Positions 51,632 to 59,603 of a DNA stretch of 64,000 nt are shown one piece after another. Position numbers and translations under genes: made by a program. This DNA comes from an uncultured Eubacteriales bacterium (GTDB taxonomy: Bacteria > Bacillota > Clostridia > Oscillospirales > Acutalibacteraceae), in assembly GCA_934486615.1 (NCBI GenBank), contig CAKSQO010000005.1, positions 1 through 64,000 on the forward strand. The letters are read 5' to 3'. Below the pieces are notes generated by a model. That model ran no database searches. It saw only the letters and a list, made by a program, of their open reading frames with translations, and had not been told where the DNA came from. Within the stretch, counting starts at the first letter, position 1; each line of letters opens with the position of its first letter.

Positions 51632-52428
51632 GCGGCTGCTTCAGCGCACTGCGCTGCCCTGTTTGCGGAGGAAAAATGAGCGCCGCCGACGGCGCTCTCA
51701 GGTGCGAAAGCGGGCACGCGTTCGACTTTGCACGCGAGGGCTACGTCAACCTCCTGCGGTCGAATAAGCCGGGAAATTCCACGGGCGACAGCCGCCGAAT
51801 GGCCGCCGCGCGCAGGGCTTTTCTCGAAAACGGCTGTTTTTCGCCGTTGAAGGACGCGCTCGGCGGGTATCTCGCGGCGGCCGATACAGCGGGCGCCAAA
51901 TGCGACATCTGCTGCGGAGAGGGGTACTACACCTCCGCGCTCGGCGGGGGAGAAGTGTACGCGTTCGATTTGTCGAAGGAGATGGTGCGCCTCGCCGCAA
52001 AGCGCTCTCAGGCGACCTGCTTCGTCGCGAATATCGCGGCTATACCGCTTGCCGACGAGTCGGTCGGCGCGGCTATCCACCTGTTCGCGCCGTTTCACAG
52101 CAGGGAATTCAAGCGCATAATGCGTCCCGACGGCGTGCTGCTTACGGCAGTCGCGGGGCGGCGGCATCTGTTCGCGATGAAAGAGATTATGTACGCTCAC
52201 CCCTACGAAAACGACGAAAAGCCGCCCGAAGCGGACGGCTTTAAGACGGTCGACACCCTGCGCGTGAGGAGCAGCGCCGTGATAAACGGCTCGGCGAATA
52301 TCGCCGCTCTGCTTGAGATGACCCCATACGGCGTCCATACACCGCCCGACGGCAAACAGCGCCTGCTCTCTCTTGATACCCTCGAAAACGAGCTCGAGTT
52401 CGTGGTGTATGTGATGAAGAGGGTGTAG
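51628..52428 (+). CDS. 23S rRNA (guanine-N1)-methyltransferase, RlmA family
   Basis: The 266-residue protein starts with a zinc site (Cys10, Cys13, Cys26, His30) followed by FDFAREGYVNLLRSNK and GDSRRMAAARRAFLENG, the family signature, then a SAM-binding domain with CDICCGEGYYTSAL and YAFDLSKEMVRLAAKR. RlmA enzymes methylate G745 or G748 in helix 35 of 23S rRNA; the G748 type occurs in Gram-positives and can affect tylosin response. The ATG overlaps the esterase stop by 4 bases. Confidence 0.9.
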   Translation: MSGCFSALRCPVCGGKMSAADGALRCESGHAFDFAREGYVNLLRSNKPGNSTGDSRRMAAARRAFLENGCFSPLKDALGGYLAAADTAGAKCDICCGEGYYTSALGGGEVYAFDLSKEMVRLAAKRSQATCFVANIAAIPLADESVGAAIHLFAPFHSREFKRIMRPDGVLLTAVAGRRHLFAMKEIMYAHPYENDEKPPEADGFKTVDTLRVRSSAVINGSANIAALLEMTPYGVHTPPDGKQRLLSLDTLENELEFVVYVMKRV

Positions 52429-52468
52429 AGAGCGCACGTTTCGTTAATCCGCGCTGTACCCCAAAAAG

Positions 52469-52772
52469 CGTCCCCTTGAAGCAAGAGGAGCCTTTATAGG
52501 CGCGCAGCACCTCGGACGGGATTTAGTACGCGCCGTCGCGGACGGTTTGGCCGCGCAGCCGCGGGCTGTCTGTCCGCGCCGTCACGGACGGTTTGGCCGC
52601 GTTTAGGCGCAGTGTGTTATTTTAACCTTTACCCCGCGCAACAGGCACAGCGAGTAATTATAAATCCCCTCAGTCGGCTGCGCCGACAGCTGCTTACGGC
52701 GGCTCCTTTTGTCTGCTTCGCAGACATTTCCCCGCACTGCGGGGAATAACCCCTCACGCAGGGGAGCCTTTA
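52469..52772. repeat. Dispersed composite intergenic repeat, copy 1
   Basis: Shared with copy 2 (54886-55142): GGGATTTAGTA, GCGCCGTC, ACGGTTTGG, CGCGTTTAGGCGC, TTATTTTAACC, CCCCGCGCAA, CCCTCAGTCGGCT, CGCCGACAGC, GCTTACG, CTTTTGTC and ACGCAGG in the same order. Several pieces are hairpins, such as GTCGGC/GCCGAC and GTCTGC/GCAGAC. This copy has an extra internal duplication (52530-52555 and 52576-52601). It fills the 400-base gap between rlmA and spoVAE; no coding potential. Confidence 0.88.
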
Positions 52773-52828
52773 AAGCGCACAGTTCATCCACATTCCGATC
52801 CGTGCCGCAGGCACTCCGCAATCATTGA

Positions 52829-53191
52829 TTAACTTTTGTCCTTTGGCTTGGAGATGAGGGCGGCTGTATAGCCGAAAACTATCGCTGCCGTTATGCCGCC
52901 CGAGGCGGCGGTCAGACCGCCTGTCAGCGCGCCGAGCAGGCCGTCCTTCCCGACCGCCTTGCGCACTCCCTCGGCCAAAAGGTGGCCGAAGCCCGTCAGC
53001 GGCACGCTCGCTCCGCAGCCTGCAAAATCCGCGAGCGGAGCGTACAGTCCTATGGCGCTGAGCACCACTCCCGCCACGACGTAACCGACGAGTATGCGCG
53101 CGGGCGTCAGCTTCGTTCGGTCGATCAGCTGCTGACCGATAAGACACAGCACGCCGCCGACGAGGAACGCCTTGAAATACTCCATAAACAT
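52829..53191 (-). CDS. spoVAE: Stage V sporulation protein AE
   Basis: The 120-residue membrane protein (MEYFKAFLVGGVLCLIGQQL, then ARILVGYVVAGVVLSAIGLY and GCGASVPLTGFGHLLAEGV) matches SpoVAE, a part of the SpoVA channel that moves dipicolinic acid into the forespore and out at germination. It is alone; spoVAC and spoVAD are not in the window. ATG 53191 follows GAAAGAGG; an open frame reaches back to 53329 without support. Upstream on the minus strand GAATA and CAAAATA are 17 bases apart, close to a sigma-G type promoter but with a mismatch in the -10. Confidence 0.88.
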   Translation of the reverse strand: MFMEYFKAFLVGGVLCLIGQQLIDRTKLTPARILVGYVVAGVVLSAIGLYAPLADFAGCGASVPLTGFGHLLAEGVRKAVGKDGLLGALTGGLTAASGGITAAIVFGYTAALISKPKDKS

Positions 53192-53264
53192 CAAATCGAC
53201 CTCTTTCCCACCTTTATTTTGTGAAAGAAAAAGCCGATTATTCAGCGAAAGCGAGGTTTGATTT

Positions 53265-54041
53265 ATGACCGAAATTGCCGTTATAGGCGTAAAAACGGCC
53301 GAAAAACGCACCGCCGTCGAGCGACTCAAGGCGCATTTAATTGATATTGGGGCTGACGCTCACCTCACCGTGCCCGAGCCGTGCCCGACCGCGCTCAAGG
53401 TAAACGAGCGCGACTTTTACGACGGTGTGTTCAGCGTCGGCGAGAATGAGGCGCTGCTGCGCCCATGGATAGGTGCTGCTCACCTGCGCGTGGCGGACTC
53501 GCCCGAGCGGCTCATCGCCGAGTGCGACCGCCTGCTCGGCTACCCCGAGCCGCGCGAGGTCGAGCGCAAGTACCTCATCAAAATGCCCGACCTGCACTTT
53601 CTCGAAGGCCTGACGCTGTGCCGAAAGGTCGATATAACGCAGGCCTACATCATCACTCCCGAGGGCAGGGCACGCATACGCGCCCGCGGCGAGGACGGCC
53701 AAACGCAGTATTTCAAGACCGTCAAGCGCTCTATAAGCGCGCTGACCCGCGTTGAGGAGGAGCACCGCCTGACAAAGCAGGAGTTCGACGACCTGATGCT
53801 GTTCGCCGACAAAAAGCGGAAAGCGATAGTCAAAAGCCGCTACTGTCTGTTATGGAACGCGACCTATTTTGAGCTGGACGTGTTCGACTTTTGGAAAACG
53901 CAGGCATTCCTCGAGGTCGAGCTGCTTGACGAGAGCGACGAGGTGCGCCTGCCCGACTTTATCGAGGTTATCCGCGATGTGAGCGCCGACGATCGATACC
54001 GCAATTCCGCCCTCGCGAAGGAGATCCCCGCCGAGGGCTGA
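53265..54041 (+). CDS. CYTH-domain (triphosphate tunnel) protein with N-terminal extension
   Basis: From residue 100 the protein has the CYTH signature EVERKYLI and alternating charged strands (ARIRARGEDGQTQYFKTVKR, RVEEEHRLTKQEFDDL, AFLEVELLDESDEV), which line a tunnel that binds triphosphates with divalent metal. Members include class IV adenylate cyclases and inorganic or thiamine triphosphatases; which activity applies here cannot be said. Residues 1-95 (EIAVIGVKTAEKRTAVERLK and on) look like a part of a P-loop-like or Rossmann domain without intact nucleotide motif. Length 258. It starts 73 bases from spoVAE, divergently. Confidence 0.8.
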   Translation: MTEIAVIGVKTAEKRTAVERLKAHLIDIGADAHLTVPEPCPTALKVNERDFYDGVFSVGENEALLRPWIGAAHLRVADSPERLIAECDRLLGYPEPREVERKYLIKMPDLHFLEGLTLCRKVDITQAYIITPEGRARIRARGEDGQTQYFKTVKRSISALTRVEEEHRLTKQEFDDLMLFADKKRKAIVKSRYCLLWNATYFELDVFDFWKTQAFLEVELLDESDEVRLPDFIEVIRDVSADDRYRNSALAKEIPAEG

Positions 54042-54071
54042 TCTTAAATACCCGACAGATAAGCGCTGCTT

Positions 54072-54758
54072 TCAGCCGCCGAATTTTTCGCGCAGCTCAA
54101 GCAGCGCTTTTTTCTCGATTCGCGAGACGTAGGAGCGCGAGATTCTCAGCTTCGCGGCGACCTCGCGCTGCGTCAGCGGCTCGAAGCTGCCGCCGACGCC
54201 GTAGCGCAGCAGGATAACCGTCCGCTCGCGCTCGGGCAGCTCGGTCAGGTACTTTTTGAGCCGAGAGACCTTCATCGCCGTGTCGATGTCGTCAACGATG
54301 GTGTCCTCGCACGCGATGACGTCCATCAGCGTCAGGGCGTTGCCGTCCTTATCGGTGTCAATAGGCTCGCTTATCGACACGTCGTAGGCCGACTTTTTCC
54401 GCGAGCGGAGGTACATCAGAATTTCGTTCTCGATGCACCGTGAAGCGTAGGTCGCAAAGCGCACCGAGCGGTCGCCGTTGAACGAGGTGACGGCCTTGAT
54501 AAGCCCTACCGTGCCGATCGAGACGAGGTCGTCCTGGTCGACTCCGGTGGGGAAGTATTTCTTCGCAATATGTACGACCAGCCGCAGATTGTGCTCGATA
54601 AGGCGGTTGCGCGCGGCCTCGTCGCCCGCGGCGGTTTTTTCAAGGCAGACGCGCTCCTCCTCGGCGCTGAGCGCGCGCGGAAAACACCCGGGCGAGCTGA
54701 CGTGCAGTACAAAGTAGAGCAGATTTTGTATGATGGACGAAAATATCTGTTCAAGCAT
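54072..54758 (-). CDS. sigK: RNA polymerase sporulation sigma factor sigma-K (pro-form)
   Basis: The 228-residue sigma-70 protein has region 2 (NLRLVVHIAKKYFPTGVDQD, IGTVGLIKAVTSFNGDRSVR, FATYASRCIENEILMYLRS) and region 4 (LPERERTVILLRYGV, REVAAKLRISRSYVSRIEKK). A hydrophobic N-terminus (MLEQIFSSIIQNLLYFVLHV) precedes FPRALSAEEE, like the pro-sequence removed from pro-sigma-K in the mother cell. The frame is continuous, so no skin-type element interrupts it. GGGAGATGAGG precedes the ATG. Sigma-E and sigma-K share region text; the short pro-sequence favours sigma-K. Confidence 0.9.
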   Translation of the reverse strand: MLEQIFSSIIQNLLYFVLHVSSPGCFPRALSAEEERVCLEKTAAGDEAARNRLIEHNLRLVVHIAKKYFPTGVDQDDLVSIGTVGLIKAVTSFNGDRSVRFATYASRCIENEILMYLRSRKKSAYDVSISEPIDTDKDGNALTLMDVIACEDTIVDDIDTAMKVSRLKKYLTELPERERTVILLRYGVGGSFEPLTQREVAAKLRISRSYVSRIEKKALLELREKFGG

Positions 54759-54885
54759 TTCCTCATCTCCCGTATATACTTATGCACATAGGGGTTGTAT
54801 TTTTGTTCAGATAATAATGAACCGTGAAGCGGCGCGTGTGCCATGCGGCACGGGATTGAAAGTGGGATAAGCTGCGCGCTTATAA

Positions 54886-55142
54886 AGCCTACCCTTCAAG
54901 CAAGGGAAGGCGACACGGCAAAGCCGTGTCGGAAGGGATTTAGTATGCGCCGTCGTAAACGGTTTGGTCGCGTTTAGGCGCTGCGGATTATTTTAACCAC
55001 TGCCCCGCGCAATGAGTGCAGTGGTTAAAATAATCCCTCAGTCGGCTTCGCCGACAGCCGCTTACGACGGCGGTCCCTTTTGTCGCTTACGCGACATTTT
55101 TCCACACTGCGGGAAATAGTCTCTTACGCAGGAGAGCTTTTT
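54886..55142. repeat. Dispersed composite intergenic repeat, copy 2
   Basis: Same block order as copy 1 (52469-52772) from GGGATTTAGTA (54935) to ACGCAGGAGAGC. It is preceded by the hairpin CGACACGGC/GCCGTGTCG (about 54911-54931) and holds a long pairing of CCACTG...TTAACC-type arms (GGATTATTTTAACCACTG with CAGTGGTTAAAATAATCC). The rest of the 620-base gap (54759-55378) holds no gene; a promoter lies at 55240-55268. Confidence 0.88.
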
Positions 55143-55239
55143 AGTGCGCGAATAAAAATCCCCAAATTCGCGCTGCGGTTACTCACGCGGGGAGCGGGCT
55201 CATCTGCCAAACGCATTTTCAGCGCGTACTAAAAATATG

Positions 55240-55268
55240 TTGATTTTCATTGTGCACTATGATATAAT
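55240..55268 (+). promoter_or_regulatory. Sigma-A promoter of the EF-G paralogue gene
   Basis: TTGATT (55240-55245) and TATAAT (55263-55268) are 17 bases apart, with TGA before the -10 (extended -10). Confidence 0.8.
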
Positions 55269-55378
55269 AACTTAAAATCAATCGGAGCATTTATAGCTAT
55301 TTCGACTATACAAAACACAAAACCCGCTTGATTTGCTTACTTTCGCCGCGTTTCCCGGCAGAAACGGAGAAAACCTTT

Positions 55379-57412
55379 ATGAAAAACTACTCACCCGACA
55401 GAATACTCAACATTGCCCTGCTCGGTCACGGCAGCAGCGGCAAAACGACCTTTGCCGAAGCGGCGCTGTATCTTTGCGGCGACGCGGAGCGTATGGGAAA
55501 GGCTGTCGACGGCAGCTTTGCGATGTACAGCGACGCCGAAGAGAGAAAGCGCTGTGTTTCCGTTGCGGCGTCTGTCGCAGCGCTTGAGCGCGGTGGGTAT
55601 AAGCTGAATATCATCGACGCGCCCGGCCTGTTCGACTTCGCGGCAGGCACGCGCGAGGCCGTGCGCGCCGCCGACAGCGCGCTCATCGTGCTCTCGGGCA
55701 AATCGGGGCTGAACGTCGGCAGCGAGCAGGCCTATGACCTGTGCGCCGCAAAGGGCAAGCCCTGCGCGTTCTTCATCGGCAAGCTTGACTCCGCCCACGC
55801 CGCGTATAACAAGGTGCTGTCGGGGCTGACAGGCCGCTTCGGCGCTGCCGTCTGCCCGGTCGTTGCTCCGTTTTATGAGGGCGAGAAGCTCGCGGGCTAC
55901 GTCGACCTTATCGGAAAGAAAGCCTATACATATGCGGCGGGCAAGCCGAGCGAGTGCGCCTATCCCGACGGCGACGAGCGCATTGCCAACCTTTACGACC
56001 TGATGATTGAAGCCGTCGCGTCGCAGGACGAGGCGCTTATGGAAAAATACTTCGAGGGCGAAGCGCTCTCGACCGACGAGATAATCTCGGGGCTTAAAGC
56101 GGGCGTCGCCGCAGGCGAGATTATGCCTGTATTCGCAGGCGCTCAGCAGATTTGCGAGGGCGTCGACCTCGCGCTCGACATTATGACAAAGATCATGCCC
56201 GCTGCCGATACCGTCACAGACAGCGGCGTAAAGTGCGACCCGAACGGCCCTGCGGCCGCGATCGTGTTCAAGACCGTCGCCGACCCGTTCGTCGGCAAAA
56301 TCTCGGTTTTCAAGGTCGTCAGCGGCAAGATCTCGCCCTCGACCCGCATCATCAACGCCCGTACGGGTGAGGAGCAGCGCATCTCCAAGCCGCTTGTCCT
56401 CAAGGGCTCGAAGCAGCTCGACACCGACTGCATCTCGGCGGGCGACATCGGCGCCGTGACGAAGCTCGGCGGCGTTAAAACGGGCGACACGCTGTGCGAG
56501 GCGTCGAACAAGGTCGAGCTCGAGGGCGTCGAGTACCCGAAGCCGACCATCTCGATGGCTGTGCGCGCGGTCAGGAAGGGCGACGAGGAAAAAATCGCCG
56601 CAGGCCTTGCCCGCCTGATGGAGGAGGACCCGACCGTCACCTACGTCCTCAACACCGAGACGGGCGAGCAGGTGCTGTCGGGACTCGGCGAGAGCCACCT
56701 CGACGTAATCGCATCAAAGCTCAAATCAAAATTCGCGGCCGATATGCAGCTTAGCGTGCCGAAGGTCGCCTACCGAGAGGCCATACGCAAAAAGGTCAAG
56801 GTGCAGGGCCGCCACAAGAAGCAGTCGGGCGGTCACGGCCAGTTCGGCGACGTTTGGATCGAGTTCGAGCCTTACGACGGCACCGATATGCTGTTTGAGG
56901 AGAAGGTGTTCGGCGGCAGCGTGCCGAAGAACTTCTTCCCCGCAGTCGAGAAAGGACTGCGCGACTGCGTCGCTCACGGCGTGCTTGCGGGCTACCCCGT
57001 AGTCGGGCTGAAGGCAACGCTTGTCGACGGCTCTTATCACCCCGTCGACTCGTCCGAAATGGCGTTCAAGACGGCCGCCGCTCTCGCGTACAAGGCGGGT
57101 CTGCCCGAGGCAAACCCCGTACTGCTTGAGCCTGTCGGCACGCTGACTGTCACGCTGCCCGACGACTGCGTCGGCGAGGTCATAGGCGACATCAACAAGC
57201 GCCGCGGCCGCGTGCTGGGAATGAATCCCGCAGGCAACAAGCTCAGCGAGATCGTCGCCGAGGTGCCCGTCGGCGAGATGCAGGACTTCTCCACCGCAAT
57301 GCGTTCGATAACGCAGGGCAGAGCGTCGTTCACTCTTGAGTTCGCGCGCTATGAGGAGATGCCGCCGCAGCTGGCAAAGAAGATAATCGACGAGGCCGAC
57401 AAAGCCGAATAG
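55379..57412 (+). CDS. Elongation factor G paralogue with altered G motifs
   Basis: The 677-residue protein has the EF-G domain order: G domain with P-loop GHGSSGKT (residues 16-23), domain II (ADPFVGKISVFKVVSGKI), then domains III to V with SGLGESHLDVIASKLK, GRHKKQSGGHGQFGDVW and the IGDINKRRGRVLGMNP tail. Two GTPase motifs differ from normal EF-G: the G3 reads DAPGLFDF (Leu84 where EF-G has the catalytic His) and the G4 reads GKLD (134-137) instead of NKMD. It is thus probably an EF-G2-type paralogue, not the housekeeping fusA; the str-operon neighbours are absent. ATG 55379 follows CGGAG; an in-frame start lies at 55328. Confidence 0.88.
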   Translation: MKNYSPDRILNIALLGHGSSGKTTFAEAALYLCGDAERMGKAVDGSFAMYSDAEERKRCVSVAASVAALERGGYKLNIIDAPGLFDFAAGTREAVRAADSALIVLSGKSGLNVGSEQAYDLCAAKGKPCAFFIGKLDSAHAAYNKVLSGLTGRFGAAVCPVVAPFYEGEKLAGYVDLIGKKAYTYAAGKPSECAYPDGDERIANLYDLMIEAVASQDEALMEKYFEGEALSTDEIISGLKAGVAAGEIMPVFAGAQQICEGVDLALDIMTKIMPAADTVTDSGVKCDPNGPAAAIVFKTVADPFVGKISVFKVVSGKISPSTRIINARTGEEQRISKPLVLKGSKQLDTDCISAGDIGAVTKLGGVKTGDTLCEASNKVELEGVEYPKPTISMAVRAVRKGDEEKIAAGLARLMEEDPTVTYVLNTETGEQVLSGLGESHLDVIASKLKSKFAADMQLSVPKVAYREAIRKKVKVQGRHKKQSGGHGQFGDVWIEFEPYDGTDMLFEEKVFGGSVPKNFFPAVEKGLRDCVAHGVLAGYPVVGLKATLVDGSYHPVDSSEMAFKTAAALAYKAGLPEANPVLLEPVGTLTVTLPDDCVGEVIGDINKRRGRVLGMNPAGNKLSEIVAEVPVGEMQDFSTAMRSITQGRASFTLEFARYEEMPPQLAKKIIDEADKAE

Positions 57413-57420
57413 TATGTAAA

Positions 57421-57466
57421 AAAGCCCGAAAGCGGCCTTAATCCAAGCGGCTGCTTTCGGGCTTTA
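57421..57466 (+). terminator. Terminator after the EF-G paralogue gene
   Basis: AAAGCCCGAAAGC (57421-57433) pairs perfectly with GCTTTCGGGCTTT (57453-57465). The T-run is within the stem end. Confidence 0.8.
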
Positions 57467-57537
57467 AACGCGCCGAAAAGCGGGAGAATGCGTTGCTTTC
57501 CGTGCAGCCCGACCTGAAGCCAAAGTCGGTGCGGGGC

Positions 57538-57566
57538 TTGAAAAAGTGCGGCAGATGTGCTATTAT
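57538..57566 (+). promoter_or_regulatory. Sigma-A promoter of murI
   Basis: TTGAAA (57538-57543) and TATTAT (57561-57566) are 17 bases apart, about 75 bases before the murI start. Confidence 0.65.
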
Positions 57567-57643
57567 TTAATTCACGCTTGAACTTTGGCTGCTTTTAAGC
57601 GGCAGGCGACTTGAACTTACTGAACTTGAGGGTATGATTATAA

Positions 57644-58432
57644 ATGGCTGACAAAAATATGCCGATAGGCGTGATGGACTCGGGCCTCGGCGGCGCGACC
57701 GTGCTCAGCGAGCTGATAAAGGTTATGCCGAACGAGGATTTTATCTATTTCGGCGACTCGAAGAACGCGCCCTACGGCACCAAGACCGTTGAGCGCGTGC
57801 GCGAGCTGACCGTGTCCAACGCCGAGCGGCTTTTTGAGCGCGGGATAAAGGGGCTTGTCATCGCCTGCAACACCGCCACCGCCGCCGCGGCTCACTGCAT
57901 AAGAGCCGTCCACCGCGACGTGCCGATAATAGGAATCGAGCCTGCGGTCAAGCCTGCGGCGCTGGCAAAGGAGAACCCGACGGTCATCGTTATGGCCACT
58001 CCGCTGACGCTCAAGCAGGAGAAGTTTATGACCCTGCTGCACCGCTACACCGACTGCGCGCACATAATCCCGCTGCCGTGCCCGGGGCTTGCCGACCTCA
58101 TCGAGGGCGGCGACTTTGACAGCGAGCGTATCCACGCCTATCTGCGCCGCATTTTCGAGCCGTTCAACCGCGAAAAGATCGACTCCATCGTCCTCGGCTG
58201 CACGCACTATCCGCTGATCAGCGGCGCTATCCGCAACGAGTTCGGGCGCGACGTCGCCATATTCTACGGCGGCGAGGGCACGGCCCGCAACACGAAAAAG
58301 CGGCTGGGCGACTTCGGCCTGCTGCGCGACGATACCGAGCGCGTCGGCAATATTGAGATAATCAACACCCTCGGCAGCGAGAGGCTTATCGAGCTGACAA
58401 AGCGTATAATCGCCGCAGGGCAAGAGGGATAA
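57644..58432 (+). CDS. murI: Glutamate racemase
   Basis: The 262-residue protein has IGVMDSGLGGATV, YFGDSKNAPYGTKT and the two catalytic cysteines Cys75 (ACNTATAAA) and Cys186 (GCTHYPLI), the marks of the cofactor-independent racemases. It makes D-glutamate for peptidoglycan. All motifs are in place and length is normal. The weakly matched ribosome site is GAGGGTATGATTATA. The small DUF6440 gene follows after 11 bases, probably co-transcribed. Confidence 0.95.
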   Translation: MADKNMPIGVMDSGLGGATVLSELIKVMPNEDFIYFGDSKNAPYGTKTVERVRELTVSNAERLFERGIKGLVIACNTATAAAAHCIRAVHRDVPIIGIEPAVKPAALAKENPTVIVMATPLTLKQEKFMTLLHRYTDCAHIIPLPCPGLADLIEGGDFDSERIHAYLRRIFEPFNREKIDSIVLGCTHYPLISGAIRNEFGRDVAIFYGGEGTARNTKKRLGDFGLLRDDTERVGNIEIINTLGSERLIELTKRIIAAGQEG

Positions 58433-58443
58433 GGAGAGTTTTT

Positions 58444-58626
58444 ATGGCTAAAAAGGAAAGGCGCTTTGCCGAGGTCTTTACCGAGGGCAGCGTTATGACC
58501 GATTCGAGCACGCTTTTTGTTGACCGTGAGACGGGCGTGACCTATCTGTTCATAAAGTCGGGCTACGGCGCGGGGCTTACTCCGCTGCTTGATAAGGACG
58601 GCAAGCCCGTCATCACCGAGCTTTAA
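58444..58626 (+). CDS. DUF6440 family small protein
   Basis: The 60-residue protein (RFAEVFTEGSVMTDSSTLFV, then DRETGVTYLFIKSGYGAGLT and PLLDKDGKPVI) matches the DUF6440 pattern in which a bound-ligand-like DxETGVxYLF strand is followed by PLLDxDGKP. AAGGAGAGTTTTT precedes the ATG. Members are widespread in Firmicutes with no known role. It is likely in the murI operon. Confidence 0.8.
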   Translation: MAKKERRFAEVFTEGSVMTDSSTLFVDRETGVTYLFIKSGYGAGLTPLLDKDGKPVITEL

Positions 58627-58856
58627 GGGCGCAAAAAAGAGCCGCAGCTTACGGATTTCAAACAACGGGCATAAGCCGAAGGCGGCGCGGACAGCGCTTG
58701 CGTGGAGCGGCTTTGCCGCCTTTATCGGAGCGGCAGAAGGTTGTTAAAGCCCGCTTGATTTCGGGCGCGTGTTCGGCGCGCCGGTGTGCGCCGCCTTTGT
58801 TGCGGCGGGAGCGCGGCTAAAGCGGGAATATATGCAAAAAAGCGGGCGCTTAAATG

Positions 58857-58905
58857 AAAAAGACAGACGGTGCAGCCATTGTTCGGCTGCACCGTCTGTC
58901 TTTTT
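58857..58905. terminator. Strong bidirectional terminator
   Basis: A perfect 21-bp stem (58857-58877 with 58885-58905) closes a 7-base loop, with A-run and T-run at its ends, so it can work on both strands. It separates the plus-strand murI operon from the minus-strand holin. The preceding 230 bases (58627-58856) hold no supported gene. Confidence 0.92.
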
Positions 58906-58931
58906 GCCCGTAATTTTGAGCTTGGAGCGCC

Positions 58932-59603
58932 CTATCCGCGCAAAGCCGCTTCAGCGGCTGCTTCCGCTTCGTCGGCTGCGTACGAGGGCGCAGCTTCGTC
59001 GGCTGCGTCGACGGCCGCGGGAAGCGCGGCTTCAGCTTCCGCTTCGCCGCCATCGCTTTCGTCGCCATCGCTTTCGTCGCCATCGCTTTCGTCGACATCT
59101 CTTTCGTCGCCATCCGAAGTGACAGCCGCGTCCGTGCTCGGCAAAAACGCCTTTTCAACGTGCCAATCGTCGGCTTCGACTGCGCTGTCCTCGGCTTCAT
59201 CGTCCGAGCCGCCGTCGGCGCTGCGCTTTAAGTCAGCAAGCACCTTTTTCAGCTTCGCGGGAACAGGAATGCCGAGGCCGGCGGCGTTTTCAAGTATGCT
59301 TATGCCCTCGTTCGCGATATAGAAATACGCACACAGCGTGCGGAAGATACCGTCGCCGTCGTTAATCAGGCGGTCAAGCTGCACCGCAAGCGCGATGACT
59401 ACCAGCATGACCGCCTTTTTCGCCAGCCCTTTAAAGCCCACCGAGGACGAAAGCTCCCGCCTTGTTATCGCAAGGAGCACGCCTGAAATATAGTCTGCGA
59501 CCATAAAGCACACGAGCACGATTATGGGCAGATCCCACCCGCCCCAGAAGTAGGTCGCAGCGGTCGCGAGTATCGCCAACAGGGAATTGAACCAATATTT
59601 CAT
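58932..59603 (-). CDS. Phage-type holin with acidic repeat tail
   Basis: Residues 1-140 match toxin-secretion/phage-lysis holins: LLAILATAATYFWGGWDLPI, VLVCFMVADYISGVLLAITR and SSVGFKGLAKKAVMLVVIA, with three membrane segments. The family is usually about 140 residues; here 85 more follow, acidic and low in complexity, with repeated SDGDE units encoded by near-identical 15-bp DNA. ATG 59603 is chosen for its TGGAGG site; an in-frame start at 59630 lies in the amidase. The stop of the amidase gene overlaps this ATG (TGATG). Confidence 0.85.
   Translation of the reverse strand: MKYWFNSLLAILATAATYFWGGWDLPIIVLVCFMVADYISGVLLAITRRELSSSVGFKGLAKKAVMLVVIALAVQLDRLINDGDGIFRTLCAYFYIANEGISILENAAGLGIPVPAKLKKVLADLKRSADGGSDDEAEDSAVEADDWHVEKAFLPSTDAAVTSDGDERDVDESDGDESDGDESDGGEAEAEAALPAAVDAADEAAPSYAADEAEAAAEAALRG

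Noticed and set aside
54072..54758. sigK split by a skin-like element
   Set aside because: The frame is continuous from the pro-sequence to region 4, and no recombinase or phage gene interrupts it.
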